Source: JBFMGD01 sp040751775
GTDB taxonomy: Bacteria; Bacillota; Dethiobacteria; DTU022
DNA length: 25,281 nt
Assembly (NCBI GenBank): GCA_040751775.1
Contig: JBFMGD010000044.1
Span: 1 to 25,281 of the forward strand
Reading direction: 5' to 3'
Shown in pieces: positions 1 through 8,220 of this stretch. Each line of letters begins with the position of its first letter. The stretch's first letter is position 1. The translations under genes were made by a program, and so were the position numbers. Below the pieces are notes generated by a model. That model was not told the origin of the DNA. It worked only from the letters and a program-made list of their open reading frames with translations, and did no database searches.

Positions 1-246
1 GACCGTCGTCCACAACGACACCGCTAAACCGGCGGCCTTCAGCAGCCTTGCCGCGGCCAGTCCGTCGCCGCCGTTATTACCCGGCCCCGCCGCCACGAGC
101 ACCCGGCGCGGCTGAAGATCCAAAGAGAAAACAAATTCGGCGACGCGCAGCGCCGCCGTTTCCATCAAGACGGCGCCCGGCAGGCCCAGTTCTTCGATCG
201 TCCGCCGGTCCGCCTCGCGCGCTGCCGCCGCTGTCAACACCTTCAT
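1..246 (-). CDS. nnr: NAD(P)H-hydrate epimerase, N-terminal part (runs off window)
   Basis: The minus strand reads open from an ATG at 246 to the window edge (82 codons). The translation starts MKVLTAAAAREADRRTIEE and contains GPGNNGGDGLAAARLL at about residues 58-73. That is the hallmark phosphate/nucleotide loop of YjeF_N-type NAD(P)H-hydrate epimerases, which repair hydrated NAD(P)H by epimerising the R form to the S form. In many bacteria the domain is fused to a C-terminal ADP-dependent dehydratase; that part would lie outside the window, so fusion cannot be judged. The start sits 4 bases after the stop of the upstream tagO-like gene, so the two are probably co-transcribed, and the ribosome binding site lies within the tagO 3' end. 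The family call is secure; the full length is unknown. Confidence 0.9.
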   Translation of the reverse strand, partial: MKVLTAAAAREADRRTIEELGLPGAVLMETAALRVAEFVFSLDLQPRRVLVAAGPGNNGGDGLAAARLLKAAGLAVSLWTTV

Positions 247-250
247 GAAT

Positions 251-1315
251 TTAAACCGTCCTCCTTAGCTCCGGGCTGCTCCCACCCGGCGTCTCCACGG
301 ACCGGAGGCGCCGGTTAAGCAGGAGAATCAACCAGCAAAATCCGAGCGAGATTATTATGCCCAACGCAAGCACATAAGCGGGATGCACGGCAGCACTGAG
401 CAGGAAAACCGCCAGCGCCGCGCAAAAGATACTGACCGCGTAGAGCAGCAGCACCGCCCGGCGTACGCTCAAACCGAGGCGGCGCAGCAGGTGGTGGATA
501 TGGCCCTGGTCGGCCCCGAAGATCGAGCGCCTGTTTTTCAGGCGGCGGCAAATCGCATAGGTCACATCCACAGCCGGGAAGGCGAAAATAAAAGCGCTGC
601 CCAAAACCAGGGAACTCGAAAAAGGCTCGGTGATGGCAAACAGGTGCAGCGACGCCAGCAGATAACCGAGCAGCATACTGCCGGTATCCCCTAAAAAGAT
701 ACGGGCCGGGTTAAAGTTATAAGGCAGAAACCCCAGGAACGCTCCCAAACAGATCAACTGAACGGCCAGCTGGCGGCCGCCCGCACCGTTGATCACGGAT
801 ACCGCCGTCAGCGCTCCGGCGATAATCACCGCCGTCCCGATCGCAAGGCCGTCCAGGCCGTCGATCAGGTTAAAGGCATTGACCATCAAAACAATCCAGC
901 CGATGATCAGCGCCAGGGTTAAAGCTTCGGGTAAGTAAAATCGTTCGAAATAATTCACCAGCACACCGTATGCCTCCCGGTTGTAGAGCACCACCACCGA
1001 GGCGGCGGCGGCCTGGCCGGCCATTTTGTAGTGCGGCTTCAGGTTGTAGACGTCGTCCAGCAAACCGGTGATCGCGAGGATCGCCGCCCCAACCAGGCCG
1101 GAAAAAAGCCTGGCCGTAACCGGAAGCAGGCACAGAGACCCGATCACCACGGCTAAAAATATACTCAGCCCTCCGAGCAGCGGTTTAGGCTCATGGTGGG
1201 TTTTATGCAGGCCCGGGTTATCGGTGATGCCGTTTTTCTTGGCGATACTTGATAACAGCGGTGTGCTCACAAACGAGATCGCCAGGGGAACAACAAAATA
1301 GAAAAGGTTGTCCAT
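251..1315 (-). CDS. tagO: Undecaprenyl-phosphate GlcNAc-1-phosphate transferase (TagO/WecA type)
   Basis: This 354-residue polytopic membrane protein has the PNPT family signatures: a DD pair in GLLDDVY (87-88), NAFNLIDGLDGL (146-157), FLGDTGS (207-213) and a late cytoplasmic DQGHIHH motif (269-275), typical of WecA/TagO/RfbC-type enzymes rather than MraY. The family transfers GlcNAc-1-phosphate (or a related sugar phosphate) from the UDP-sugar to undecaprenyl phosphate at the inner face of the membrane. This is the first step of teichoic acid or other wall-glycopolymer synthesis. The ATG at 1315 follows a G-rich stretch (AGGGGG) about 11 bases upstream. It sits next to galU, an LCP ligase and ugd, which fits a wall-polymer locus. 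The exact sugar is not determined by sequence alone; I use tagO for the family role. Confidence 0.88.
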   Translation of the reverse strand: MDNLFYFVVPLAISFVSTPLLSSIAKKNGITDNPGLHKTHHEPKPLLGGLSIFLAVVIGSLCLLPVTARLFSGLVGAAILAITGLLDDVYNLKPHYKMAGQAAAASVVVLYNREAYGVLVNYFERFYLPEALTLALIIGWIVLMVNAFNLIDGLDGLAIGTAVIIAGALTAVSVINGAGGRQLAVQLICLGAFLGFLPYNFNPARIFLGDTGSMLLGYLLASLHLFAITEPFSSSLVLGSAFIFAFPAVDVTYAICRRLKNRRSIFGADQGHIHHLLRRLGLSVRRAVLLLYAVSIFCAALAVFLLSAAVHPAYVLALGIIISLGFCWLILLLNRRLRSVETPGGSSPELRRTV

Positions 1316-1484
1316 GCTCTTTCAACCCCCTGTTACCGCCCGCAGAAACCGCAGGCGATTAACCGAGCAATTACCAAAAAATTTTGTCATTAATCTGTTG
1401 AGAAGTTATTTCATGTCTAATACCGTAATTCCTGCCGGATACTTGGATTAATTCCACGATCATGTAAATTTTCCATCCGCCGAA

Positions 1485-2360
1485 TCATTTTTTTTCCGCC
1501 GCCAACTGCGCGGCCAGGTATGCCTTCAGGCCGGCGGCCAGGTCCGGGCGGCGCAGGGCGTATTCAAAGGTGGCCTCTAAAAAACCCAACCGGTCACCGA
1601 CATCATAACGGCGCCCGGTAAAGGTATAGGCCCACACCGGGCTGTCCTGGGCCATTACATTCAAAGCATCGGTAAGCTGAATCTCGCCCCCGGCGCCCGG
1701 CGCGGTCCGCTCCAGGACGGCGAACACGGCCGGATCGATGATATAGCGTCCCAGCACCGCCAGGTTGCCGGGCGCTTTTTCGGCCGGCGGTTTCTCCACC
1801 AGGTTGTTTACCCGGACCAGCGGCCCGCCGGCCCCGCCCGCGTCGACGATGCCGTACTTGTGCACCACAGACTCGTCCACAGGCTGGACACCCAAAACCG
1901 TGCCGCCCTTTGCCTCATAGACATCGATCAGCTGCCGGATGCAGGGGACGGCGCTGTAGATAATGTCGTCGCCCAGCAGGACGGCAAAAGGCTCGGCGCC
2001 GATAAATTTACCGGCGCAGCCGATGGCGTGCCCCAGGCCGAGCGGCTCTTTCTGGCGCACGTAAAAGATATTGGCCAATTCGGAGATAGCGCGGATCGTT
2101 TTTAAATCTTCCGCTTTCCCCTTTTTCTCCAGGGTCATCTCCAGTTCCACGCAATAGTCGAAGTGATCCTCGATGGCGCGCTTGTTCCGTCCGGTGATAA
2201 TCAAAATATCTTCGATCCCCGCCGCAACCGCCTCTTCCACCACCAGTTGAATGGTCGGCTTGTCCACGATCGGCAGCATCTCTTTCGGTTGGGCCTTGGT
2301 GGCCGGTAAAAAACGCGTCCCCAGGCCGGCCGCCGGAATAACCGCTTTCCTTACTTTCAC
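1485..2360 (-). CDS. galU: UTP--glucose-1-phosphate uridylyltransferase
   Basis: The 291-residue protein begins MKVRKAVIPAAGLGTRFLPA, with the nucleotide-binding loop AGLGTRFLPATKAQPKEMLP (residues 11-30). It continues with the GalU-type blocks LGLGHAIGCA, VLLGDDI, VEKP and GEIQLTDA. It makes UDP-glucose from UTP and glucose-1-phosphate in the cytoplasm. Length matches bacterial GalU (about 290). The start is a GTG at 2360, preceded by AAGGAGG with 7-base spacing, which decides the start. UDP-glucose would feed the Ugd enzyme encoded at 5777-7153. The gene lies 26 bases after the membrane protein at 2387. The 169-base gap downstream (1316-1484) before tagO holds no ORF and no convincing promoter or terminator. 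Confidence 0.95.
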   Translation of the reverse strand: MKVRKAVIPAAGLGTRFLPATKAQPKEMLPIVDKPTIQLVVEEAVAAGIEDILIITGRNKRAIEDHFDYCVELEMTLEKKGKAEDLKTIRAISELANIFYVRQKEPLGLGHAIGCAGKFIGAEPFAVLLGDDIIYSAVPCIRQLIDVYEAKGGTVLGVQPVDESVVHKYGIVDAGGAGGPLVRVNNLVEKPPAEKAPGNLAVLGRYIIDPAVFAVLERTAPGAGGEIQLTDALNVMAQDSPVWAYTFTGRRYDVGDRLGFLEATFEYALRRPDLAAGLKAYLAAQLAAEKK

Positions 2361-2386
2361 GTATTTGCCTCCTTATTCCACTATCC

Positions 2387-3370
2387 TCAGGTTGACTGCG
2401 AGAAGCCCCGGCGCCGTTTGATCGCCTGAACGAGTAGAGCGGCCAGGAGCAAGGCCGGCCCGATGCCGGCGTAAATGAGCGAAATCCGGAGCGCCGTTTC
2501 CCTGGCGCAGTCATAAGCCGTCCCGAAGAGATCGGGCGCCCCCGCGCGGGACAGCGCCTCGCCAAAGCCGAACAGGTTCGACAACAATTTGAGCGCCGGC
2601 CCTCGGGCGGCAAAAAGCGGCGCCGGGAAGGTAAGCCCGGCGGCGATCAGAGCGCCGCCCAGCAGCTTGCACCCGCCGGCCGGACCAAAACCGGCCAGGC
2701 AGAGCAAGGCCAGCACGGCCCAGAAAACCCAGGGCACAAACCTTAAGTATAACAGTGTGGCGCGCAAAGAGCGCAGCGCCCCGGCCACAGTGCCGTCCAA
2801 ATCCGCGGCGGCGGTATCGACCAGGACCAGCCGGTCGGGCAGCCCCAGTTGATCGATAAACTGCTCCACCTGGGCTTCGGTCAGCTCCAGGCGCGCCAGC
2901 GCGGGCGGCGCCACCCGGTGCAGCTCCTCCTGCAGCGCCGTCTTAAAGACCGCTTTCCGTTCCAGTAAATCAACGGCCAGCAGCAGGTTCGCCTGCCGCC
3001 CGCCGATAAATGCAACCGCCGCTTCGATCGCGGCGTCGAATTCCGTTTCCAGCCAGGCCGCGCTGATCGTTTTTTCCAGCGCCGCGCCGATCACCGACAT
3101 ATCGGCGGCCAGGAGCGGCTCATCCCCTTCCCCCGGCTGCATGAGGGCGCCAAGCAGCCGCTCGCGCAGGTAAACCGGCAGCGCCGACTCCTGCGCCACG
3201 GCGCGGTAAAAGGCGGTATTGAGCAGCGTTTGCTGCAAGCTTAATCCCGCCAGGGCGACCCAGCCGGTTACAATCAGCGCCGCAACCAGCAGTACGGCAA
3301 CCGGCAGCGGTAGGCGCCGCACCCGGCAGCCGGCCGGATCGACCGCTCCTCTACGTTCCACAGTGATCAT
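2387..3370 (-). CDS. Membrane protein of unknown function
   Basis: I do not recognise a family for this 327-residue protein. It has an N-terminal membrane anchor at about residues 25-47, a mostly helical, Ala/Leu/Glu-rich extracellular segment (about 50-205), then three hydrophobic segments at about 210-235, 240-260 and 295-318, and a basic tail (IKRRRGF). The layout (one TM, external helical domain, C-terminal TM cluster) resembles a sensor- or assembly-type envelope protein, but no motif supports a function. Its ATG overlaps the stop of the LCP gene (ATGA, 3367-3370), so translation is probably coupled. Functional linkage to glycopolymer attachment is plausible from context only. Base composition is GC-rich like its neighbours. 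Confidence 0.75.
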   Translation of the reverse strand: MITVERRGAVDPAGCRVRRLPLPVAVLLVAALIVTGWVALAGLSLQQTLLNTAFYRAVAQESALPVYLRERLLGALMQPGEGDEPLLAADMSVIGAALEKTISAAWLETEFDAAIEAAVAFIGGRQANLLLAVDLLERKAVFKTALQEELHRVAPPALARLELTEAQVEQFIDQLGLPDRLVLVDTAAADLDGTVAGALRSLRATLLYLRFVPWVFWAVLALLCLAGFGPAGGCKLLGGALIAAGLTFPAPLFAARGPALKLLSNLFGFGEALSRAGAPDLFGTAYDCARETALRISLIYAGIGPALLLAALLVQAIKRRRGFSQST

Positions 3371-4305
3371 GGTTGACCCTCCGTCTCCCCAAACAGGTCC
3401 GCAATCACTTGCGCAGTCTCCTCCGGGTAGGCCCGCCAGTAGCTGATCCCGCCGCGATTGTAGAACCAGCCGGGCACGACGGCGGTGACCATATCTTCAT
3501 CTTCAATCCCTCTCAGAGCACGGGCCAGGTGGACCGCCTCCGGCAGGGTAACATTCGTATCGAGGTGCTTCCAGGCCGCGAGCATCATGAAAAAAAGATC
3601 GTCCGGCGGCCGTGCCCTCGCCTCGCTCGCGACAGCCTTGATGAAACGCTGCTGGCGCCGGACCCGGTCGATATCTCCCAGCGGGTCCTGGCGGGTGGAG
3701 ATCACGGCAAAGGCGGCATCGCCGTCCAATACCTGCAGGCCCGGTTCGAGGCGCAGGCCGCGGCTCTGAATCACCCGGTCCACTTCAAATTCTACCCCGC
3801 CCAACAGGTCTACAATATCCTTAAAGGCGAGGTAGTTCAGGCCGACGTAATAATCGATCCCGACGCCGGTGAAGCGCTCCACCGTCTCCGCCAGCAGCGC
3901 CGCCCGCCCGAAAGCGTAGGCGTGATTAATCTTATCATCGCCCGGCCGGCCCGGAATCTCTACCAGCGTATCGCGCGGGATCGAGAACAGCGAGGCTGTT
4001 TTCGCAACCGGATCGGCCCTCAGTAAAACGATGGTGTCGGCGCGGCCGGTCTCATCGCGCACCGTGCCGCCGACCCACTCCCCCGCGTCGATGCCGAAGA
4101 TGAGCAAGGTGACGGGTTCCTGGTGCTCCGCCCCGCTAAGCCCCGCCAGGGAGGCCTCCCTCGCCGTATCAACAATAAAATGCGCCGTCCGGGAAAAATT
4201 TTTGTAAAACCAGAAGAAAGTGTAACCGGTTGCCGGTATAAAGCCAACCAGGAACACCGCCAAAACGGCCGGCGCCGTCTTATTAAACCAGCCGCGGCTG
4301 ATCAT
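3367..4305 (-). CDS. LytR-CpsA-Psr (LCP) family glycopolymer transferase
   Basis: This 312-residue protein has an N-terminal TM helix (about 11-34) and one LCP domain. Visible signatures are LLIFGIDAG (67-75), TGRADTIVLLRAD (86-98), SIPRDTLVEIPG (108-119) and KINHAYAFG (125-133), followed by GVGIDYYVGLNY and DLLGGVEFEVD. The Asp and Arg residues in these blocks bind pyrophosphate and Mg in the family. LCP enzymes move glycopolymers such as teichoic acids from undecaprenyl pyrophosphate onto peptidoglycan outside the membrane. The ATG at 4305 is preceded by GGGAGG. The stop overlaps the next gene's ATG, giving a coupled pair. With TagO, GalU and Ugd nearby, wall-polymer attachment is the likely job. 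Confidence 0.9.
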   Translation of the reverse strand: MISRGWFNKTAPAVLAVFLVGFIPATGYTFFWFYKNFSRTAHFIVDTAREASLAGLSGAEHQEPVTLLIFGIDAGEWVGGTVRDETGRADTIVLLRADPVAKTASLFSIPRDTLVEIPGRPGDDKINHAYAFGRAALLAETVERFTGVGIDYYVGLNYLAFKDIVDLLGGVEFEVDRVIQSRGLRLEPGLQVLDGDAAFAVISTRQDPLGDIDRVRRQQRFIKAVASEARARPPDDLFFMMLAAWKHLDTNVTLPEAVHLARALRGIEDEDMVTAVVPGWFYNRGGISYWRAYPEETAQVIADLFGETEGQP

Positions 4306-4341
4306 GCCAGTTTTTCCTCCCGCCTCTTTTTATTTATCCGG

Positions 4342-4779
4342 TCACAACCGGCCCGGTTCACTTCCAGCTTCGCTCTCAGCCGGGGTATTGCGCCTGTCTC
4401 TGACAGCGATCCCCACGCGAACCGCAACCAGGGTCGCCGCCGCGCCGGCGCCGTCCACTAGCAGATCCAATCCCGAAAGCTGCCGGCCGGGCACGAATGC
4501 CTGGTGCAGTTCATCGCTCACCCCGTAAAGGAGCGCCATAGAAAAAGCGCAGGCAGCCAGACGCGTGCTCCAGCGCCGCAGCCCGCCCGTTAGGGCCCGG
4601 TAGAGCAGCAGGGCCAGCAGGGCATAGCCGGCGCCGTGCCCGATCACGCCGGTAAAGGGAAAGCGGTTCAATACGGGGCTCCCGGCAGGTTGCGCTGAAA
4701 AAAAGAAGATCAGCGCCGCCTGGAGCAGAACCGGAAGCCAAAGCAGCAACACACGGCGGTATTGTCTGTATCGTTGCAT
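4342..4779 (-). CDS. VanZ-like family membrane protein
   Basis: The 145-residue protein has about four hydrophobic segments (11-29, 47-62, 74-88, 110-124). It carries the VanZ-like signature SDELHQAFVPGRQLSGLDLLVD at about 88-109, with conserved Asp/Glu, His-Gln, Gly-Arg and two Asp residues. The family is named for VanZ, which confers low-level teicoplanin resistance in enterococcal van clusters. Most chromosomal members have no assigned function and this one carries no van genes around it. It lies 36 bases upstream of the LCP gene in the same direction. The ribosome binding site before the ATG at 4779 is weak. The family call is good; the function is unknown, and a resistance role should not be assumed. 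Confidence 0.85.
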   Translation of the reverse strand: MQRYRQYRRVLLLWLPVLLQAALIFFFSAQPAGSPVLNRFPFTGVIGHGAGYALLALLLYRALTGGLRRWSTRLAACAFSMALLYGVSDELHQAFVPGRQLSGLDLLVDGAGAAATLVAVRVGIAVRDRRNTPAESEAGSEPGRL

Positions 4780-4907
4780 AGTTGGGCCGGATCTCTTTCT
4801 AAAGATGACAAAAATATACTGTTTTCTTATTCTGTGCCCGCCGCGGTAATACCTGCAAAAAGCGCGGCCAATTTTACGGGCGCAACTGGGTGCAGTCTAA
4901 AATATAA

Positions 4908-4946
4908 AATCGCCGGCCATTACCGCGTGGCCGGCGATTCTTTTTT
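4908..4946. terminator. Bidirectional rho-independent terminator
   Basis: A perfect 12-bp stem (AATCGCCGGCCA at 4908-4919, TGGCCGGCGATT at 4928-4939) encloses an 8-base loop. It is followed by six T on the plus strand (4941-4946) and by TTTTATATTTT on the minus strand. It lies 54 bases beyond the stop of the lipoprotein at 4993 and most likely ends that transcript. It thus separates that transcript from the VanZ-LCP-galU-tagO genes further along the minus strand. Confidence 0.88.
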
Positions 4947-4992
4947 CCGCCCAGTTTAACTGTCTACGAGGGCGACAGTGGGCCAGCGCCCG

Positions 4993-5661
4993 CTAATTAT
5001 AGATCGTCCAGGTTGAGGCTTCGGTAAGCTGCACCGCTTCCTGACCCGCGACGGTTTCGTTGGAAAGATCATCTGCTCGCAAATCATAGGTGCCGGGGTT
5101 AAGGAAAAAGACCCGCGCCCCTTCATGCGGCGGAATGACCTCACTATCAGCCAGCCAGTCCGATCCCCACTCATCCGAATTCGACGGCGAGATGTACATG
5201 TAGGCGACCTCGTACTCGGACTGATTGAGCACCACCAGGGGGATCTTGCCGGCCCCCCCGACCTCGATGCGTGTGCCGCTGCTCACATTCCAGGCCGTAT
5301 GCAGTACATAATTGTTACTATCACCGAGCATAATGTCATACGATCCCTGGTCCAAGGTCACGGAAAAACTATCACCCGGATAGAGAATCGAGTCACCGAG
5401 ATAATCATCGCCCCAATCTTCTGAATCACTGTCTGAGACGAAAAAATAGCAGACATTGTAATCATCGGTAGCATTGACCACTTCGATCGTAAATTGCCCG
5501 CTGGAGGGATCCTCCGTATCAATCGGCAAATCGCTGTCGTCAGCTGTGTCCGCATCCCCGAACCCCGGAATCCGGTTGAGGCAACTTTCCACTCCGCAAC
5601 TGCACCCGCTTAAAATAAGCAGGCATGCCAAGACCAGTATCAAAATACCTGTCTTTCTCAA
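4993..5661 (-). CDS. Lipoprotein with two tandem beta-rich repeats, function unknown
   Basis: The 222-residue protein starts with a signal peptide and lipobox LILSGC (lipidated Cys20). After an acidic linker (about 30-56) come two related segments, about 57-135 and 139-222. They share a Tyr/aromatic run then SDSEDWGDDYLGDSILYPG in the first and SNSDEWGSDWLADSEVIPP in the second, each followed by a G-x-Y-D-(I/L) strand. This looks like an internal duplication of a small beta-sandwich-type extracellular domain. The start is TTG at 5661, chosen because AGGAGG lies 8 bases upstream. It lies between ugd and a strong terminator. No enzyme motif is seen; surface binding is a guess. Confidence 0.82.
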   Translation of the reverse strand: MRKTGILILVLACLLILSGCSCGVESCLNRIPGFGDADTADDSDLPIDTEDPSSGQFTIEVVNATDDYNVCYFFVSDSDSEDWGDDYLGDSILYPGDSFSVTLDQGSYDIMLGDSNNYVLHTAWNVSSGTRIEVGGAGKIPLVVLNQSEYEVAYMYISPSNSDEWGSDWLADSEVIPPHEGARVFFLNPGTYDLRADDLSNETVAGQEAVQLTEASTWTIYN

Positions 5662-5776
5662 CTATTAAACCTCCTCTGCATCTTAGTGCTCTAGTCCCGC
5701 AGCCTATAAAAAAAGTGCTTGCTTAAAAGATTCGCTGCTCTATTGAAAAATCCTTCCAAAAGTGATTCCAATACGC

Positions 5777-7153
5777 TCAGCAGCCGATCCCCAGGTAGGT
5801 ATAGCCCCAGCGGCACATCTCCCCGCCTTCGAGCAAATTGCGCCCGTCGATGAAGATCTGCCTGCGCATGGTCTCGCCGATCTGCTTCCAGGGCTGGCGC
5901 ACGAATTCTTCCCAATCCGTGAGCAGCAACAGCGCATCGGCGTCGCGCGCCGCCTCCGCCACCGAAGCGGCATAGATGATCTCCTGCTCGGGGAAGCTCA
6001 GCCGGTACTGTTCGGCGGCCACCGGGTCAAACGCCTTTACCCGGGCGCCCATCTCGAGCAGCGCTTCTATGACATCAATCGCCGCCGACTCGCGAATATC
6101 ATCGGTGTTGGCTTTAAACGAAAGACCCAAAATACCGATCGTGCTGCCGCGGATCACCTTCAGAGCCTCCTGCAGCTTTTCGATCATCTTTTTACGCTGC
6201 TGGATATTCACCTCCACCGCCGCGTTAAGCAGCGGCATATCCTGGCCGTATTGCCGCGCGGTGAAAAGGATCGATTGTGTATCTTTCGGAAAGCAGCTGC
6301 CGCCCCAGCCGACGCCGGCCTGCAGGAAGCCGGCTCCGATCCGCTTGTCCAAACCGATGCCGCGGGCGACCTCCCGGATATCGGCACCCACTTTTTCCGA
6401 GATCCGGGCGAATTCGTTGATAAAAGAGATCTTGGTGGCCAAAAAAGCATTGGCCGCGTACTTGATCAGCTCGGCGCTGGTCGGGCGGGTAGTGACCAGC
6501 GCCGGCAGAGGAAAACCTTCCGGCCGGGGCACCGCCTTGGGCGGCGTAAACGCCTGCTCCAAAATCGGCGCGTAAAGCTGCCGCAGCAGGTTGGCCGCGC
6601 GGAGATCGTCTGAACCGACCACGATCCGGTCGGGGTAAAAAGTATCGTGCAGGGCCGCCCCTTCTCTTAAAAATTCCGGGTTGGAGGCGACGCTGAAATC
6701 ACCGCGCACGCCGCGTTTCTCCAACTCCTCCAGGATAACCGTCTCCACCCGCCGCGCGGAGCCGATCGGCACGGTGGACTTGTTGACCACGACCAGCGGC
6801 TTATCCGGCAGCATCAGCCGCCCAATTTCCCGGGCCGCGGCCTCGACGTAGCTTAAGTCTGTATCCCCGTTATTTTTCGCCGGCGTACCCACCGCGATGA
6901 TCACGATCTCGGCAGTATGTATGCTTACCGCCAGCGAATCACTAAAAAAAACATTCTCAAATGATTCCGCCAGCAGCTCTTGCAGGCCCGGTTCATAGAT
7001 CGTGGGCGTGCCCGCCTGAAGCTTGCGAATGATCTTCTCATTTTTATCGACACAGTTTACCCGGTGCCCCAGGTAGGCCAGTGCCAGTCCGGTGGTCAGC
7101 CCCACATAACCCGTCCCGATGATGGTCACATTCAAACGCGCCTCGCTCTTCAT
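5777..7153 (-). CDS. ugd: UDP-glucose 6-dehydrogenase
   Basis: The 458-residue protein shows an N-terminal Rossmann motif IIGTGYVGLTTGLALA (11-26), VGTPAKNNGDTDLSYV, the NKSTVPIGS block (124-132), SNPEFLREG (158-166) and the catalytic Cys287 in GWGGSCFPKD. C-terminal LGLSFKANTDDIRES and DGRNLL segments complete the three-domain family architecture. It oxidises UDP-glucose to UDP-glucuronate with two NAD+ in the cytoplasm, supplying uronic acid for wall polysaccharide or teichuronic acid. Length is normal for the TuaD/Ugd family. GalU, encoded downstream on the same strand, makes its substrate. A 115-base gap separates it from the lipoprotein at 4993-5661; no clear terminator is seen there. 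Confidence 0.95.
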   Translation of the reverse strand: MKSEARLNVTIIGTGYVGLTTGLALAYLGHRVNCVDKNEKIIRKLQAGTPTIYEPGLQELLAESFENVFFSDSLAVSIHTAEIVIIAVGTPAKNNGDTDLSYVEAAAREIGRLMLPDKPLVVVNKSTVPIGSARRVETVILEELEKRGVRGDFSVASNPEFLREGAALHDTFYPDRIVVGSDDLRAANLLRQLYAPILEQAFTPPKAVPRPEGFPLPALVTTRPTSAELIKYAANAFLATKISFINEFARISEKVGADIREVARGIGLDKRIGAGFLQAGVGWGGSCFPKDTQSILFTARQYGQDMPLLNAAVEVNIQQRKKMIEKLQEALKVIRGSTIGILGLSFKANTDDIRESAAIDVIEALLEMGARVKAFDPVAAEQYRLSFPEQEIIYAASVAEAARDADALLLLTDWEEFVRQPWKQIGETMRRQIFIDGRNLLEGGEMCRWGYTYLGIGC

Positions 7154-7245
7154 AATCCAACCTCATTTCTACAGGCATTTGCATAACTAGCTTTTTCTGT
7201 CTCTGCACACATATTTCCTGCTTTTACGGCGTAATGTAAAAGAAA

Positions 7246-7274
7246 TTGCTTAGATAGGAAAATCATGCTAAGAT
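7246..7274 (+). promoter_or_regulatory. Putative sigma-A type promoter for the lipoprotein at 7318
   Basis: TTGCTT (7246-7251) and TAAGAT (7269-7274) are separated by 17 bases and lie about 44 bases before the ATG at 7318. Each hexamer matches consensus at four of six positions. This lies in the divergent gap between ugd and the plus-strand lipoprotein. It is a sequence-only prediction. Confidence 0.45.
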
Positions 7275-7317
7275 TCAGATGATTTACAAATTATGCTAAC
7301 AAAAGGGAGCTGACTTT

Positions 7318-7908
7318 ATGAAGCGAAACTGGTTTTGGCGGTGGCTCATATTGTCCTTAATTGTGACTTTACTGCCGGCCGCGACCGGCTGCGGCGCCCC
7401 CGAGGAAGCGGCAGACGAGCCGGACACCCCCCCGGATAGCGTCAGCTCGGAAACGGAAGATTACTTCTATCCCTGGATCAGCCACGGTACACTGACGCTC
7501 TCCACCGGAGAAGTGATTGAAGGGCCCGACCTGTTTGAATCGGACATGGGCTATATCGGTGATTTTACCAAGGACTACTCTTTCAACGGTAAAATGATCT
7601 GGCTGGTTGAAGAATCCAATGCATTAGACGTGGAATGGGCGGAGCTGACCTTTAACGTAAGCGACTATCATTACCCCACTACCGATGAGAAGTTCAATAT
7701 AGACTTTACGATAATGATGGAAGACTTCTTTAACAACAACCCGGCCGCCGGCCCCAATGCCCAGTCATTCGAGCTGGATATCGTGGAAAACAGACAGGGC
7801 TTTGAGATCAAGATCACCCGGATCACCTTCGCCAGGGAGCAGGAGGGCCACGACGGCGAACTAATCGACTACGTGGAGCTGCAGGTGGAGCTGCGGAACG
7901 CGAAGTAA
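7318..7908 (+). CDS. Putative lipoprotein, function unknown
   Basis: The 196-residue protein has a basic N-terminus (MKRNWFWRW), a hydrophobic signal segment and a lipobox-like PAATGCG (Cys at about residue 25), then an acidic, proline-rich linker (about 28-50). The mature part (about 50-196) is rich in aromatic and acidic residues and looks beta-stranded, without a motif I recognise. AAAGGGAG about 11 bases before the ATG acts as the ribosome binding site. It is the only intact gene on the plus strand in this window. It has its own putative promoter and is closed by a hairpin at 7933-7977. Composition is like the GC-rich left region, so it probably belongs to the core side of the island junction. 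Confidence 0.8.
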   Translation: MKRNWFWRWLILSLIVTLLPAATGCGAPEEAADEPDTPPDSVSSETEDYFYPWISHGTLTLSTGEVIEGPDLFESDMGYIGDFTKDYSFNGKMIWLVEESNALDVEWAELTFNVSDYHYPTTDEKFNIDFTIMMEDFFNNNPAAGPNAQSFELDIVENRQGFEIKITRITFAREQEGHDGELIDYVELQVELRNAK

Positions 7909-7932
7909 ATTTTACCCTGGCAGCACTCTCAA

Positions 7933-7977
7933 AAAGACCGGCTCCGGCAGAACGGTAAGCTGCCGGAACCGGTCTTT
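7933..7977. terminator. Hairpin terminator after the 7318-7908 lipoprotein gene
   Basis: AAAGACCGG-CT-CCGGCAG (7933-7950) pairs with CTGCCGG-AA-CCGGTCTTT (7960-7977) with one mismatch and a 9-base loop. It begins 25 bases after the stop. The arms start in A5 and end in T3, so it can act in either direction, but the U tract is short. Confidence 0.7.
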
Positions 7978-7988
7978 AAGTTACGCCA

Positions 7989-8220
7989 TCAGATAACCAG
8001 CTCTTTACAATATTCCGCGATCATACTCAACCTGTACTTAAGCATTAGCCGATCGATCATATAATACTTTCCTCCAGATGTTCATCCAGATATCTTTCCA
8101 AGAATGGATGAAAATCCGCTGCTCTACGCATGATGTTCTCTTCGTACTCACTTTTCAAGTTCTCCTCTTCTGCGTAAATACAAATCCCCGTTACAGCATT
8201 TGCCTGGAAGACAGAGTGTT
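7989..8220 (-). pseudogene. Truncated remnant: C-terminal fragment plus overlapping 23-aa ORF
   Basis: On the minus strand a reading frame without a start enters from the IS end at about 8220. It reads through ...CIYAEEENLKSEYEENIM... to a TGA at 8057-8059, whose ATGA overlaps the ATG (8060) of a 23-codon frame ending at 7989. That frame begins MIDRLMLKYRLSM. GGAGGAAA precedes the overlap. The charged helical sequence looks like real coding DNA cut off by the IS end. The two frames could be two coupled genes or one gene with a frameshift. I recognise no family. Confidence 0.4.

Noticed and set aside
3373..4026. Long 217-codon plus-strand ORF opposite the LCP gene
   Set aside because: It is antisense to a clear LCP domain and is a by-product of high GC; its translation shows no recognisable motif.
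5762..6613. Long 283-codon plus-strand ORF opposite ugd
   Set aside because: It is a shadow of the ugd codons; the minus-strand frame has all the family motifs.
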